A DNA stretch of 64,000 nucleotides from positions 1,178,001 through 1,242,000 of the forward strand of contig NZ_JAEPRJ010000001.1 of assembly GCF_016651435.1 (NCBI RefSeq), in the 5' to 3' direction. Below are positions 52,496 through 62,049 of this stretch, piece after piece (positions within the stretch are counted from its first letter, which is position 1; each line of letters starts with the position of its first letter). The translations under genes were made by a program, and so were the position numbers. The notes under the pieces were generated by a model. That model saw nothing but the letters and a program-made list of their open reading frames with translations. It did not search any database and was not told where the DNA came from. The stretch is from Catonella massiliensis. Its GTDB lineage: Bacteria; Bacillota; Clostridia; Lachnospirales; Lachnospiraceae.

Positions 52496-54439
52496 TTGGA
52501 AATTAAGGTTGCTAAGAATGCAGGTTTTTGTTTTGGTGTAAAGCGGGCCATAGAGCTTGTCAACAAACTTTCATCTGAAGGAAAGCCTGTATACACTTAT
52601 GGAGATATTATCCATAATGAGAGTGTGGTAAAGGAGCTTGAAGAAAAGGGAGTAAGGGTTGTAAATGACTTGGATGAGCTAAAGAACCTTGAAAAGGGAA
52701 CTTTGGTTATAAGATCTCACGGAATACCTAAGTCTGATTACGATAAGTTAGCTGATTTGGGAGCTGAATTTCAAGATGCTACCTGTCCCTTTGTAAAAAA
52801 GATACATAAGCTTGCAAGGGAGTATTCAGAGGAGCCTGACAATCAAATTGTCATTGTAGGCTCAAGAAATCATCCTGAGGTTATAGGTATAAAGGGCTGG
52901 TGCCTGACTGAGCCGGTTATATTTGAAACTAAGGAGGAAGCCGAGGCTTATAACGGAAATCCTTTAAAGAAACATGTTATTTTGGCTCAAACTACATTTA
53001 ATTTAAATAAATTTCAAGATATAGTTGAAATTTTAGAGAAAAAGAGATATTATAGTATTGTTTTGAATACTATCTGCGATGCTACATCAAAAAGGCAGAC
53101 TGAAACGGAAAAACTTGCGGGAGAAGCAGATGCAATGATAGTTGTTGGTGGCAGACATAGCTCCAACACCCAAAAATTATACGATATATGTATAAAAAAA
53201 TGTGTTGATACTTACTATATACAGACACCTGAGGACTTGGATATAAGGAAACTAAGACTTTTTCGTTGCGTAGGTATTACAGCAGGGGCTTCAACCCCAA
53301 ATAATATTATTGAGGAGGTTCGGACCAGAATGGCTGAAATGAGTTTTGAAGAAATGCTTGAGGAGTCTTTAAAGACTACCAGACACAACGGAGAGGTGGT
53401 AGAAGGAACTGTAATAGCTGTTAAGGAAGATGAGATTATCCTTAACATTGGATATAAAGCAGATGGAATTCTTACAAAGAGTGAATATTCCAACACTCCT
53501 ACTGACCTTACTACTGTTGCTAAGGTTGGAGATAAGATGGAAGTTAAGGTACTTAAGCTTAATGACGGAGATGGACAGGTGCTTCTTACATATAAGCGCC
53601 TTGCTGCAGAAAAGGGCAATAAGCGCCTTGAAGAAGCTTTTAACAACAAAGAGGTACTTAAGGCTAAGGTTAGCCAGGTACTTAATGGTGGTTTAAGCGT
53701 AGTAGTTGATGAGGCTAGGGTATTTATCCCTGCAAGCCTTGTATCAGATACTTATGAGAAGAATCTTGATAAGTACGCTGGTGAGGAAATTGAGTTTGTT
53801 ATCAGCGAGTTCAATCCTAAGAAGAGAAGGGTTATCGGTGATAGAAAGCAGATTCTTACAGCTAAGAAGAATGAGCTTAAGAAGGCTCTTTTCGAGAAGC
53901 TCGCAGTTGGACAGGTTGTTGACGGAACAGTTAAGAATGTAACTGATTTCGGTGCATTTATAGATCTTGGCGGAGCAGATGGACTTCTCCACATCTCAGA
54001 GATGAGCTGGGGACATATCGAGAATCCTAAGAAGGTATTCAAGGTTGGCGATATGGTTAAGACCTTCGTTAAAGATATTCAGGGTGAGAAGATTGCTTTA
54101 AGCCTTAAGTTTGAAGATCAGAACCCATGGGCGGGTGCAGAAGAGAAATTTGCAGTAGGTAAGATTGTTACCGGTAAGGTTGCCCGTATGACTGACTTTG
54201 GTGCATTTATTGAGCTTGAGCCGGGTGTAGATGCTCTTCTCCACGTATCACAGATTGCTAATAATCATGTTGAGAAGCCAAGCGACGTACTTAAGACAGG
54301 CGAGGAAGTGACAGCAAAGGTTGTTGATTTTAACGCTGAGACAAAGAAGATTTCACTTTCTATCAAGGCTCTTTTAGCCGGAACAGAGGAGAAAGAAGAG
54401 AAAGCTTCTGATGATTCTGAAGATAGCCAGGCAGAATAA
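52496..54439 (+). CDS. ispH-rpsA: Fusion of IspH (HMBPP reductase) and ribosomal protein S1
   Basis: A 647-residue two-part protein. Residues ~1-285 are 4-hydroxy-3-methylbut-2-enyl diphosphate reductase, the last step of the MEP isoprenoid pathway, with cluster cysteines C12 (NAGFCFGVK), C97 (DATCPFVK) and C194 (NTICDAT). Residues ~300-620 hold four S1 RNA-binding domains, the last two strongly conserved (VKNVTDFGAFIDLGGADGLL, ARMTDFGAFIELEPGVDALL). The acidic C-terminus ends KASDDSEDSQAE. This fusion recurs in Clostridia. It starts at TTG 52496 behind AAGGGA. Confidence 0.95.
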   Translation: MEIKVAKNAGFCFGVKRAIELVNKLSSEGKPVYTYGDIIHNESVVKELEEKGVRVVNDLDELKNLEKGTLVIRSHGIPKSDYDKLADLGAEFQDATCPFVKKIHKLAREYSEEPDNQIVIVGSRNHPEVIGIKGWCLTEPVIFETKEEAEAYNGNPLKKHVILAQTTFNLNKFQDIVEILEKKRYYSIVLNTICDATSKRQTETEKLAGEADAMIVVGGRHSSNTQKLYDICIKKCVDTYYIQTPEDLDIRKLRLFRCVGITAGASTPNNIIEEVRTRMAEMSFEEMLEESLKTTRHNGEVVEGTVIAVKEDEIILNIGYKADGILTKSEYSNTPTDLTTVAKVGDKMEVKVLKLNDGDGQVLLTYKRLAAEKGNKRLEEAFNNKEVLKAKVSQVLNGGLSVVVDEARVFIPASLVSDTYEKNLDKYAGEEIEFVISEFNPKKRRVIGDRKQILTAKKNELKKALFEKLAVGQVVDGTVKNVTDFGAFIDLGGADGLLHISEMSWGHIENPKKVFKVGDMVKTFVKDIQGEKIALSLKFEDQNPWAGAEEKFAVGKIVTGKVARMTDFGAFIELEPGVDALLHVSQIANNHVEKPSDVLKTGEEVTAKVVDFNAETKKISLSIKALLAGTEEKEEKASDDSEDSQAE

Positions 54440-54452
54440 TTTGTCAGGTTTT

Positions 54453-54494
54453 GCTCAGCTTATGCAGTTAGATCTGTATGAGCTGGGCATTTTT
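54453..54494 (+). terminator. Terminator of ispH-rpsA
   Basis: A 15-bp stem (GCTCAGCTTATGCAG with CTGTATGAGCTGGGC, including wobbles), a 6-nt loop and TTTTT. Confidence 0.82.
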
Positions 54495-54537
54495 AATGTG
54501 ACAGGAAATTTCTCCAAAATTACCTGTCACATTAAAA
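54491..54537. promoter_or_regulatory. Perfect 15-bp inverted repeat upstream of cheR
   Basis: TTTTAATGTGACAGG (54491-54505) and CCTGTCACATTAAAA (54523-54537), 17-nt spacer. It directly follows the ispH-rpsA terminator and lies 59 bp before cheR. It could be a second, bidirectional terminator or an operator. Confidence 0.55.
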
Positions 54538-54595
54538 TAATGATATACACTTTTAGTACTTATAACTCGAATAATATACGAACATGGAGGTAAGT

Positions 54596-55372
54596 ATGAG
54601 CGATTACGAGAGTTTTAAAAAGCAGATATATACCTTGTCTTCGATTGATTTGGATGCTTATAAAGAGAAACAGATGAAGAGAAGGATAGATTCTCTTATT
54701 GCAAAAAATGGATTTAAGACTTATGATGATTATGTAAAAGGATTGAAGACTGATAAAGACCTTTATGATGCGTTTATAAACTATCTAACTATAAATGTAT
54801 CTGAATTTTGGCGCAATCCTGAGCAGTGGGCTATCCTTGAGAAAGACATAATTCCTTATCTTATGAAGAAGGATGGAAAGAATATTAAAATATGGAGTGC
54901 TGCCTGCTCTACAGGTGATGAACCATATTCACTTGTTATGTTGCTTCTAAAATTTGTTCCACTTAACCAGATTAAGATAATTGCTACAGACATAGACAAT
55001 CAGGTGCTCGAGAAGGCTAAAATGGGAGTGTACAGCTATAATAGTGTGAAGGGCTTACCTAAGGAACTTCTAGAAAAGCATTTCACCAAGCTTACAGCTA
55101 CTTCTTACAAGATTAATGATGATATTAAGTCAAGAGTTGAATTTAAGAAGCATAATCTCCTTAAAGATCCTTATCCAACAGGCTGTTCTATGATAGTTTG
55201 CAGAAATGTAGTAATATATTTTACGGATGAAGCTAAAAATGAGGTATTTAAGAAGTTTCATTCAGTCCTAAAGCCTGAAGGTGTGCTCTTTGTAGGAAGT
55301 ACAGAGCAGATTATTCAGTCAGCTGCTATAGGATTTAAACCACAGTATTCGTTTTTCTACATCAAACAGTAA
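54596..55372 (+). CDS. cheR: CheR-type chemoreceptor methyltransferase
   Basis: A 258-residue SAM-dependent methyltransferase that methylates glutamates of chemoreceptors for adaptation. ATG 54596 has GGAGG five bases upstream; ATG 54584 contains that site. The N-terminal helical domain includes KRRIDSLIAKNGFKTYDDYV. The catalytic domain has NVSEFWRNPEQW, then WSAACSTGDEPYSLVMLL (SAM site) and CRNVVIYFTDEAKNEVF. It is isolated from other chemotaxis genes, between ispH-rpsA and plsX. The chemoreceptor at 42519 is a likely substrate. Confidence 0.93.
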   Translation: MSDYESFKKQIYTLSSIDLDAYKEKQMKRRIDSLIAKNGFKTYDDYVKGLKTDKDLYDAFINYLTINVSEFWRNPEQWAILEKDIIPYLMKKDGKNIKIWSAACSTGDEPYSLVMLLLKFVPLNQIKIIATDIDNQVLEKAKMGVYSYNSVKGLPKELLEKHFTKLTATSYKINDDIKSRVEFKKHNLLKDPYPTGCSMIVCRNVVIYFTDEAKNEVFKKFHSVLKPEGVLFVGSTEQIIQSAAIGFKPQYSFFYIKQ

Positions 55373-55398
55373 ATAATAGATAGGTGGTAAAAATAAAT

Positions 55399-56409
55399 AT
55401 GATTAAAGTTGCATTGGATGTAATGGGTGGCGATAATGCGCCTTATGAGATAGTCAAAGGAGCTGTCCTTGCTGTTAATGAGAATAAGGAGCTTAAGGTT
55501 TATCTTGTAGGTCAGAGTGCGGTCGTTCACGATACGCTTAACAGATTAAGAGGCGAAGGCCTCGAAATCAACATGAATGCACTTGAAATAATAGAGGCGT
55601 CTGAGGTTATTACAAATGATGAGGCACCGGTTATGGCAATCAGAAAGAAGAAGGACTCATCGATTTCTGTTGCAATGAGGCTAGTGAAGGAAGAAAAGGC
55701 AGATGCCTTCGTTTCTGCTGGTTCTACAGGGGCTGTTCTTGTAGGAGGACAGCTAGTTGTCGGAAGGCTTAAGGGAGTTGAGCGTTCTCCTCTTGCATCA
55801 CTTATCCCAACGCAAAAGGGTGTATCTTTGCTGATTGACTGTGGAGCCAATGTGGATTCAAGGTCTGCTCACCTTATTCAGTATGCCGTTATGGGTTCAA
55901 TATATATGGAAAATGTAATCGGTATTAAGAACCCTAAGGTTGCCATAGTGAATGTCGGTGTAGAAGAAGAGAAAGGAAATGCGCTTGTAAAGGAAACCTT
56001 CCCGCTGCTCAAATCCCGTTCAGATATTAACTTTGTAGGTAGTATTGAATCAAGACAGATTCCTTACGGAGATGCGGATGTAATAGTGTGTGATGCCTTT
56101 GTAGGTAATGCTATATTAAAGCTTTTTGAAGGAGTTGCTGCAGTTCTTCTTGAAGAAATCAAGAAGGGACTTTTAAGTACTACTATGAGTAAGATAGGAG
56201 CCATGCTATCAAAAAAGGCACTTAAAAACACATTGTCTATGTTTGATGCTACTAAACATGGCGGAGCCCCTATGCTTGGACTTAATGGACTTGTAGTTAA
56301 GACTCACGGCAATGCAACACATAACGAAATTAAAAATGCTCTTATTCAGTGTATCAGCTTTAAAAATCAGGGAATTAACGATAAAATAAAGCAGTACTTA
56401 TCAGAATAA
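55399..56409 (+). CDS. plsX: Phosphate acyltransferase PlsX
   Basis: A 336-residue peripheral membrane enzyme converting acyl-ACP to acyl-phosphate, the substrate for PlsY. ATG 55399 (IKVALDVMGGDNAPYEIVKG) is the canonical start; a GTG upstream adds six residues. Family motifs include FVSAGSTGAVLVGG, GANVDSR and HGGAPMLGLNGLVVKTHGNA. It is followed by acpP, rnc, smc and ftsY, the conserved Firmicutes order. Its usual upstream neighbour rpmF lies instead near position 5067. Confidence 0.96.
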   Translation: MIKVALDVMGGDNAPYEIVKGAVLAVNENKELKVYLVGQSAVVHDTLNRLRGEGLEINMNALEIIEASEVITNDEAPVMAIRKKKDSSISVAMRLVKEEKADAFVSAGSTGAVLVGGQLVVGRLKGVERSPLASLIPTQKGVSLLIDCGANVDSRSAHLIQYAVMGSIYMENVIGIKNPKVAIVNVGVEEEKGNALVKETFPLLKSRSDINFVGSIESRQIPYGDADVIVCDAFVGNAILKLFEGVAAVLLEEIKKGLLSTTMSKIGAMLSKKALKNTLSMFDATKHGGAPMLGLNGLVVKTHGNATHNEIKNALIQCISFKNQGINDKIKQYLSE

Positions 56410-56429
56410 GATGTAATAAAGGAGGAAAT

Positions 56430-56663
56430 ATGGAACTGGATAAAATTAAAGAAATTGTTGCAGGAGTACTTCATGTGGATGAAAACAGTATAACTGCAGA
56501 CACAAAATTTGTAGATGATTTGGGTGCAGACTCACTTGATCTTACATCAATCGTTATGGAGATAGAGGAACAGTTTGGAATTGAAATTCCTGATGACGCT
56601 ATTGCTTCTATCGTAACGGTTGGCGATGCTGTAGAAAAGCTTGAAGAAGCTAGCGAAAGGTAA
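56430..56663 (+). CDS. acpP: Acyl carrier protein
   Basis: A 77-residue acidic four-helix protein carrying fatty acyl chains on 4'-phosphopantetheine attached to Ser in DLGADSLDLTSIV. RBS AAGGAGG. Between plsX, which uses acyl-ACP, and rnc. A terminator-like hairpin follows. Confidence 0.96.
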   Translation: MELDKIKEIVAGVLHVDENSITADTKFVDDLGADSLDLTSIVMEIEEQFGIEIPDDAIASIVTVGDAVEKLEEASER

Positions 56664-56679
56664 ATAATACCAAAGTTTG

Positions 56680-56714
56680 ATGCCCCGCCATATGTTTGCG
56701 GGGTATTTCATTTT
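56680..56714 (+). terminator. Hairpin between acpP and rnc
   Basis: ATGCCCCGC (56680-56688) pairs with GCGGGGTAT (56698-56706; one wobble) and is followed by TTCATTTT. The T run is interrupted, so read-through into rnc-smc-ftsY is likely. Confidence 0.6.
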
Positions 56715-56731
56715 AGAAGGGGGAAAATAAC

Positions 56732-57466
56732 TTGAGTTTATTTATTAAACCTGAGAAAGCCGATAAAATCGAACAAACAATAGGATATGAGTTTAAGGAT
56801 AGAAAGCTCCTTACTAATGCATTTTCTCATAGTTCATTTGTAAACGAAAAGCATCTTTCCAAGTCTGACTGCAACGAGAGAATGGAATTTTTGGGAGATG
56901 CGGTATTGGAACTGGCAACGAGTGAATTCCTGTTTAACAGACATAAGGATATGCAGGAGGGTGAGTTAACAAAGCTTCGTGCAAGGCTTGTGTGTGAGCA
57001 GGCTCTAGCCTACAGTGCCAGAGAAATGGATTTGTCTGATTATTTGCTTTTAGGACATGGAGAGGCTATAACAGGTGGCAGAAATAGGGATTCTATACTT
57101 TCTGACGCACTTGAAGCTCTTATAGGGGCGATTTATCTTGACGGTGGTCTTACTAATGCGAAAGAGTTTATTGAAAGGCATGTATTAAATGATATTGAAC
57201 ACAAGAAACTCTTTTTTGATAGTAAAACTATCTTTCAGGAGATGGTACAGAGTGAGAATCTAGGTACCATCAAATATAAGCTGCTGGATGAATACGGCCC
57301 GGACCACGACAAGAAGTTTAAGGAAGCAGTTTATATTGGCACACGTGAGTATGGTATAGGCGAAGGCCATACAAAGAAGGCGGCAGAACAGGTTGCGGCT
57401 TATAATGGAATTTTAAAACTAAAGGCTGAAAGAGGAGAAGATAGCGATGTACCTAAAAAGTGTTGA
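56732..57466 (+). CDS. rnc: Ribonuclease III
   Basis: A 244-residue double-stranded-RNA endonuclease that processes rRNA precursors. It begins at TTG 56732 behind AGAAGGGGG. The catalytic signature is NERMEFLGDAVLEL, with the second acidic site in DSILSDALEALIGAIYLDGG. The C-terminal dsRNA-binding domain (~165-240) ends with the usual GHTKKAAEQVAAYNGILKL. The stop lies 20 bp inside smc. Confidence 0.96.
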   Translation: MSLFIKPEKADKIEQTIGYEFKDRKLLTNAFSHSSFVNEKHLSKSDCNERMEFLGDAVLELATSEFLFNRHKDMQEGELTKLRARLVCEQALAYSAREMDLSDYLLLGHGEAITGGRNRDSILSDALEALIGAIYLDGGLTNAKEFIERHVLNDIEHKKLFFDSKTIFQEMVQSENLGTIKYKLLDEYGPDHDKKFKEAVYIGTREYGIGEGHTKKAAEQVAAYNGILKLKAERGEDSDVPKKC

Positions 57467-60400
57467 AATACAGGGGTTCAAATCCTTTGCCAATAAAATT
57501 GTCTTTTCCTTTGAAAGTGGCATAACAGGCATAGTTGGACCTAACGGAAGCGGTAAAAGTAATGTTGCTGATGCCGTGAGATGGGTACTTGGTGAGCAGA
57601 GTGCAAAGCAGCTTCGTGGAGCAAAGATGGAGGATGTTATCTTCTCAGGTACGGAAATAAGAAAAGCACAGAGCTTTGCCTATGTTGCAATCACCATAGA
57701 CAATTCAGATAAGGTACTTCCAATAGAATATGAAGAGGTTACAATTGCAAGAAGGGTATACCGTTCAGGAGAAAGTGAATATCTTATTAATGGGCATAAC
57801 TGCAGGCTTAAAGATGTAAGTGAGCTTTTCCTTGATACAGGTATTGGTAAAGAAGGTTACTCAATTATAGGGCAGGGACAGATTGAGAAGATTATAAGCG
57901 GGCGTCCTGAGGACAGGCGTGAGCTTTTTGATGAAGCCGCAGGAATAACCAAGTTTAAGAAAAGAAAAGCTGAATCCATTAAGAATCTGGAAGAGGAAAG
58001 CGCTAATCTTGCCAGAGTAAATGATATAATGTCTGAACTTGAAGGGCGGATTGGTCCTCTTGCGAGGCAGGCTGAGGCTGCAAAGTTATATCTTAGTTAC
58101 AGGGATGACCTAAAGAAATATGAGATTATCAATTTTACCAACGAATATGACCATTTGGCTGATGCTAAATCTAAGGCGGAGTCAGATAAGGCTTTGGCGG
58201 AAAACAATCTTAATGAGGCAAATACAAAGTATGAGGGCATAAAGGAAGAGTATGAGAAGCTTGAAGCCTTGTTAAATGAAAAGTCAGGGATGATTGATGA
58301 AACTTCAAATCTAATAGCTGAGAATCAGGTTGCAAGAGAGAAGGCTGACGGTGAACTTAAGCTTATAAAGGAGCAGATTAACTCCATAAACAAAAACTCT
58401 GAAAACAATGCTGAAAGGCTCAAACAGGCTCAGTTAAAGCTTGATAACAGCACAAAAGAAGAAACCGAAGTGAACCTTAAGCTTAATGAAATTATTACGA
58501 AAGAGGATAACTTTGCAAAAGAAGAGTCCGAGCTAAATGAGGAACTGGAGGCTAAACTTGGCTTAAAAGCTAACCTTGAAAAGGAAAAAGAGTATAAGCT
58601 TAGCGAAAAGGCAGGAAAAGACAAAGAAAAGGCTGAGGCTGCAGGTCAGATTGAGCTCTATAAGGCAAATCTTGAACAGAATAAGATAAAAAAGCTGGAG
58701 CTTAATCAGAAGATACTTAGAAATAAAGAAACAAACGATGGTCTTAAGTCTCAGTATGACTCTGCATCTGAAAAGATTAATGAACTTACTGCAAATCTCT
58801 TAAAACTTGAGGCTGTAGAATCTGATGCCAAGGAGCTTATCGAAAAGTTTACAGGAGACAGAGCAAAGAAAGAAAAGGAAGTATCAGATAAGCAAAGGGT
58901 TATCCTTGGTGCAAAGGCTACACTTAATTCCCTTATGAATATGGCTGAAAAGTACGATGGATATGGCAATGCCGTAAAGCGTATAATGGAGCATAAGAAG
59001 GAAGAAACAGGAATCATAGGTGTTGTTGCTGACATTATAAAGGTTAAGCCAAAGTATGAGACAGCTGTAGAAACTGCAATTGGTGGTGCCATCCAAAATG
59101 TAGTCACTGACAAAGAAGCTACTGCAAAGCGAACCATTACCTGGCTTAAAGAAAATAAGCTTGGAAGGGCAACCTTTCTCCCTCTTGATGCTATGACACT
59201 TCATAACCCGGGTAACTTCGGCGGTGCACTTAATGAAGAGGGGATAATAGGGGTGGCTGCCTCCCTTGTTGAGTATGAGCCTAAGTATGCAGGTCTTGTA
59301 AGCCACATCCTAGGACGTACCCTTGTAGCCGACAATATGGACTCAGCTACAAGAATAGCCAGAAAATACAGGTATTTCTTAAGAATAGTTACCCTGGATG
59401 GAGAGCAGCTAAGTCCCGGAGGCTCTATCTCAGGTGGTGCATTTAAAAACTCTAGTAATCTGCTTGGAAGAGCAAGAGAAATTGAGGAGAAGAAGGAGGG
59501 ACTTGTTTTTCTTGAAAATGAGTATGAAGAGCTTAAAAAGGAGCTTGAAGGCATTAGAGCTTCGCTATCTGATACTAAGCAGAGTCTTGCAATTTACAAG
59601 GAAAACATGTCTGAACTTAAGGTTAGCCTTAATACAGAAATAAATGCAAGAAAGCAGCTTGAGCATAGAATATCTGAGACTGAACAAGGGCTTAACGAGA
59701 TTAAGCTTGATGGTATTAATCTTGATAAAGAGCGTGACTTCACGGAAAAAGAAATAAAAAGACTTAGTGCCATAATTGCTTCTGACGATAAAAATGAAGC
59801 GCAGTCTGTAGAACTTGATGATATTATTAAGAAAATTGAAGAGACAGACAGGTCGATAGCTGAGATAAATGCAAAAATAAATCAGTCTAAGATAGCTGAA
59901 AGTACTGTACTTACTGAGAAGAACTTCATAAATGAAAATCTTGTAAGAATAAACAGAGATAAGCAATCTGCTGAGGAAGAGATCTCTGAGCTTAAGAAGC
60001 AGAACGAAGAAATTGCAGTCAGCCTTAAAGAAAAGCAGACTGAAATCGAGAAGCTTATAAGTGAAATTGAAAACCTCGCTGTAGAAATTGAAGCGGCTGA
60101 GAAAAATAAAAAAGCTCTTATTACAGAGAAAGATGCGATATCAGGAAGCCATAAGTCATTCTTTAACAAGCGTGAAGAAATAGCCGAGCTTAGGGCGAGC
60201 CTTGATAAAGAAGTGTACAAGCTAGGAGGCATCATAGAAAAGGCTGATGCTAGCCTTGAAGCAATGGTAGGCTATATGCTTGAGGAGTACGGAGTAACGT
60301 ATTCTGAGGCTGTTAAGAATAAGGTTGATACCGATGAGGAATACACAAGCTTCACCCTTAAGAAGATGATTAACAATCAAAAGAATCTTATAAAAGAGCT

Positions 60401-61007
60401 TGGAAATGTCAATATAGGAGCTATTGAGGAGTACAGGGAAGTAGGCTCAAGATATGAGCTTCTTAAAACTCAGGCAGAGGACATAATAAAGGCTGAGGAT
60501 GCCTTAAGGGTGGTTATTGAAGAGCTTGATAGAAGGATGAGAGAGCAGTTTGATGAACGCTTTAAGGACATAAATGAGCAGTTTAATCTTGCCTTTGAAG
60601 AGCTGTTCGGAGGTGGTAAGGGGAGGCTTGAGCTTACAGAAGGAGAGGATATACTTGAAGCAGGAATTAAGATAATAGCACAGCCACCGGGAAAGAAACT
60701 TCAGAATATGATGCAGCTTTCAGGCGGTGAAAAGGCACTTACTGCTATTGCACTTCTTTTTGCCATTCAGAACCTTAAGCCATCCCCTTTCTGTCTTCTT
60801 GATGAGATAGAAGCGGCTCTTGATGACTCCAATGTAACCAGATTTGCGGATTATTTACATAAGCTTACAAAGAACACCCAGTTCATAGTTATTACACATA
60901 GAAGAGGTACAATGAATGCCGCAGACGTACTCTACGGTATAACCATGCAGGAAAAGGGTGTATCTACCATGGTTTCGGTTAACCTTATAGATGCTGATAT
61001 AAAGTAG
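57447..61007 (+). CDS. smc: Chromosome segregation ATPase SMC
   Basis: A 1186-residue SMC protein of full length. The N-terminal head has Walker A GPNGSGKSNV and QLRGAKMEDVIFSG. A long coiled coil (~165-500) is followed by the hinge (~515-670, EETGIIGVVADIIKVKPKYE) and a returning coiled coil (~680-1020). The C-terminal head has the signature LSGGEKALTAIALLFAI and Walker B FCLLDEIEAALDDSNV. It condenses and segregates DNA with ScpA and ScpB. ATG 57447 overlaps rnc, implying coupling. Confidence 0.97.
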   Translation: MYLKSVEIQGFKSFANKIVFSFESGITGIVGPNGSGKSNVADAVRWVLGEQSAKQLRGAKMEDVIFSGTEIRKAQSFAYVAITIDNSDKVLPIEYEEVTIARRVYRSGESEYLINGHNCRLKDVSELFLDTGIGKEGYSIIGQGQIEKIISGRPEDRRELFDEAAGITKFKKRKAESIKNLEEESANLARVNDIMSELEGRIGPLARQAEAAKLYLSYRDDLKKYEIINFTNEYDHLADAKSKAESDKALAENNLNEANTKYEGIKEEYEKLEALLNEKSGMIDETSNLIAENQVAREKADGELKLIKEQINSINKNSENNAERLKQAQLKLDNSTKEETEVNLKLNEIITKEDNFAKEESELNEELEAKLGLKANLEKEKEYKLSEKAGKDKEKAEAAGQIELYKANLEQNKIKKLELNQKILRNKETNDGLKSQYDSASEKINELTANLLKLEAVESDAKELIEKFTGDRAKKEKEVSDKQRVILGAKATLNSLMNMAEKYDGYGNAVKRIMEHKKEETGIIGVVADIIKVKPKYETAVETAIGGAIQNVVTDKEATAKRTITWLKENKLGRATFLPLDAMTLHNPGNFGGALNEEGIIGVAASLVEYEPKYAGLVSHILGRTLVADNMDSATRIARKYRYFLRIVTLDGEQLSPGGSISGGAFKNSSNLLGRAREIEEKKEGLVFLENEYEELKKELEGIRASLSDTKQSLAIYKENMSELKVSLNTEINARKQLEHRISETEQGLNEIKLDGINLDKERDFTEKEIKRLSAIIASDDKNEAQSVELDDIIKKIEETDRSIAEINAKINQSKIAESTVLTEKNFINENLVRINRDKQSAEEEISELKKQNEEIAVSLKEKQTEIEKLISEIENLAVEIEAAEKNKKALITEKDAISGSHKSFFNKREEIAELRASLDKEVYKLGGIIEKADASLEAMVGYMLEEYGVTYSEAVKNKVDTDEEYTSFTLKKMINNQKNLIKELGNVNIGAIEEYREVGSRYELLKTQAEDIIKAEDALRVVIEELDRRMREQFDERFKDINEQFNLAFEELFGGGKGRLELTEGEDILEAGIKIIAQPPGKKLQNMMQLSGGEKALTAIALLFAIQNLKPSPFCLLDEIEAALDDSNVTRFADYLHKLTKNTQFIVITHRRGTMNAADVLYGITMQEKGVSTMVSVNLIDADIK

Positions 61008-61021
61008 AAAGGGATGAGATA

Positions 61022-61948
61022 ATGGGATTTTTCAGTAAACTTGCAGAAGGACTTACAAAAACCAGAAACAACATAATGAACAGTGTCTCCAACATCTTTA
61101 CGGGACACGACATAATAGATGATGATTTTTATGAAGAGCTTGAAGAAACTCTTATAATGGCGGACCTTGGGATAACTACAACCACCTCTGTTATCGAGAA
61201 TTTAAAGGACAAGGTGAAGGAGTTAAAGATAAAGGATCCTGCTGATTGTAAGAAGTTACTTATGGACAGCCTTAAGGAGCAGATGCAGGTAAAGCCTGAT
61301 GCTTATGATTTTGAAAATAAAAAGTCTGTTGTCCTTATGATAGGTGTAAACGGAGTAGGTAAGACTACATCTGTAGGAAAGCTTGCAAGCCAGCTTAAGA
61401 ACTCGGGAAAGAAGGTTCTGGTTGCCGCTGCTGATACTTTTAGGGCGGGAGCCATAGAGCAGCTTACTGAATGGGCAAGACGTTCAGATGTGGAGCTCAT
61501 TGCACAGAGTGAGGGCAGTGATCCAGCTGCTGTTGTATTTGATGCAGTAAATGCTGCGAAGGCCCGTAATGTAGATGTGCTTATCTGCGATACCGCAGGC
61601 CGTCTTCACAATAAGAAGAACCTTATGGACGAGCTTAACAAGATATATAGGATTGTGAGCAAGGAATACCCTGATGCTGCAGTTGAGACTCTTGTAGTTG
61701 TAGATGGTACAACAGGTCAGAATGCCAAAGAACAGGCAAGACAGTTCTCAGAAGCAGCTCCTGTAAACGGTATAGTGCTAACCAAGCTTGACGGCACTGC
61801 AAAGGGCGGTATAGCAATAGCTATAGAGTCTGAGCTTAGCATACCCGTTAAGTATATTGGAATCGGTGAGAAGATAGATGACTTGCAGAAGTTTGATGCA
61901 GAGCAGTTTGTGGAAGCTTTGTTTAATGTCGAACAGTATAACCAATAA
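61022..61948 (+). CDS. ftsY: Signal recognition particle receptor FtsY
   Basis: A 308-residue SRP receptor GTPase that docks ribosome-SRP complexes at the membrane. N domain ~1-95; G domain with GVNGVGKTTSVGKLA, AADTFRAGAIEQL, CDTAGRLHNK and TKLDGTAKGG. It is a minimal form without the long acidic A domain. It begins 14 bp after smc and closes the plsX-to-ftsY run at the terminator near 62050. Confidence 0.96.
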   Translation: MGFFSKLAEGLTKTRNNIMNSVSNIFTGHDIIDDDFYEELEETLIMADLGITTTTSVIENLKDKVKELKIKDPADCKKLLMDSLKEQMQVKPDAYDFENKKSVVLMIGVNGVGKTTSVGKLASQLKNSGKKVLVAAADTFRAGAIEQLTEWARRSDVELIAQSEGSDPAAVVFDAVNAAKARNVDVLICDTAGRLHNKKNLMDELNKIYRIVSKEYPDAAVETLVVVDGTTGQNAKEQARQFSEAAPVNGIVLTKLDGTAKGGIAIAIESELSIPVKYIGIGEKIDDLQKFDAEQFVEALFNVEQYNQ

Positions 61949-62001
61949 TTATAGGTAGTATAAAGAGAAACTGCATAGATACGGGGAAATTATACTGGTA
62001 A

Positions 62002-62039
62002 AAGCTGACTTTAAGTGATACAATATCATCAGTCAGCTT
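62002..62039 (+). promoter_or_regulatory. Hairpin preceding the ftsY/ilvA intergenic terminator
   Basis: AAGCTGACT (62002-62010) and AGTCAGCTT (62031-62039) form a perfect 9-bp stem extended inside by TGAT/ATCA pairing. No T run follows. It could be an extra stem of the terminator region or part of an ilvA leader; no T-box core sequence is visible. Confidence 0.45.
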
Positions 62040-62049
62040 AGAGCAGTGA

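Noticed and set aside
57470..57484. GGGGTTCAAATCC, like a tRNA T-arm
   Set aside because: It encodes the conserved EIQGFKSF start of SMC, and no acceptor or anticodon stem is present.
58884..59306. Long antisense frames within smc and other core genes
   Set aside because: They lack ribosome binding sites and are by-products of codon bias in the true genes on the other strand.
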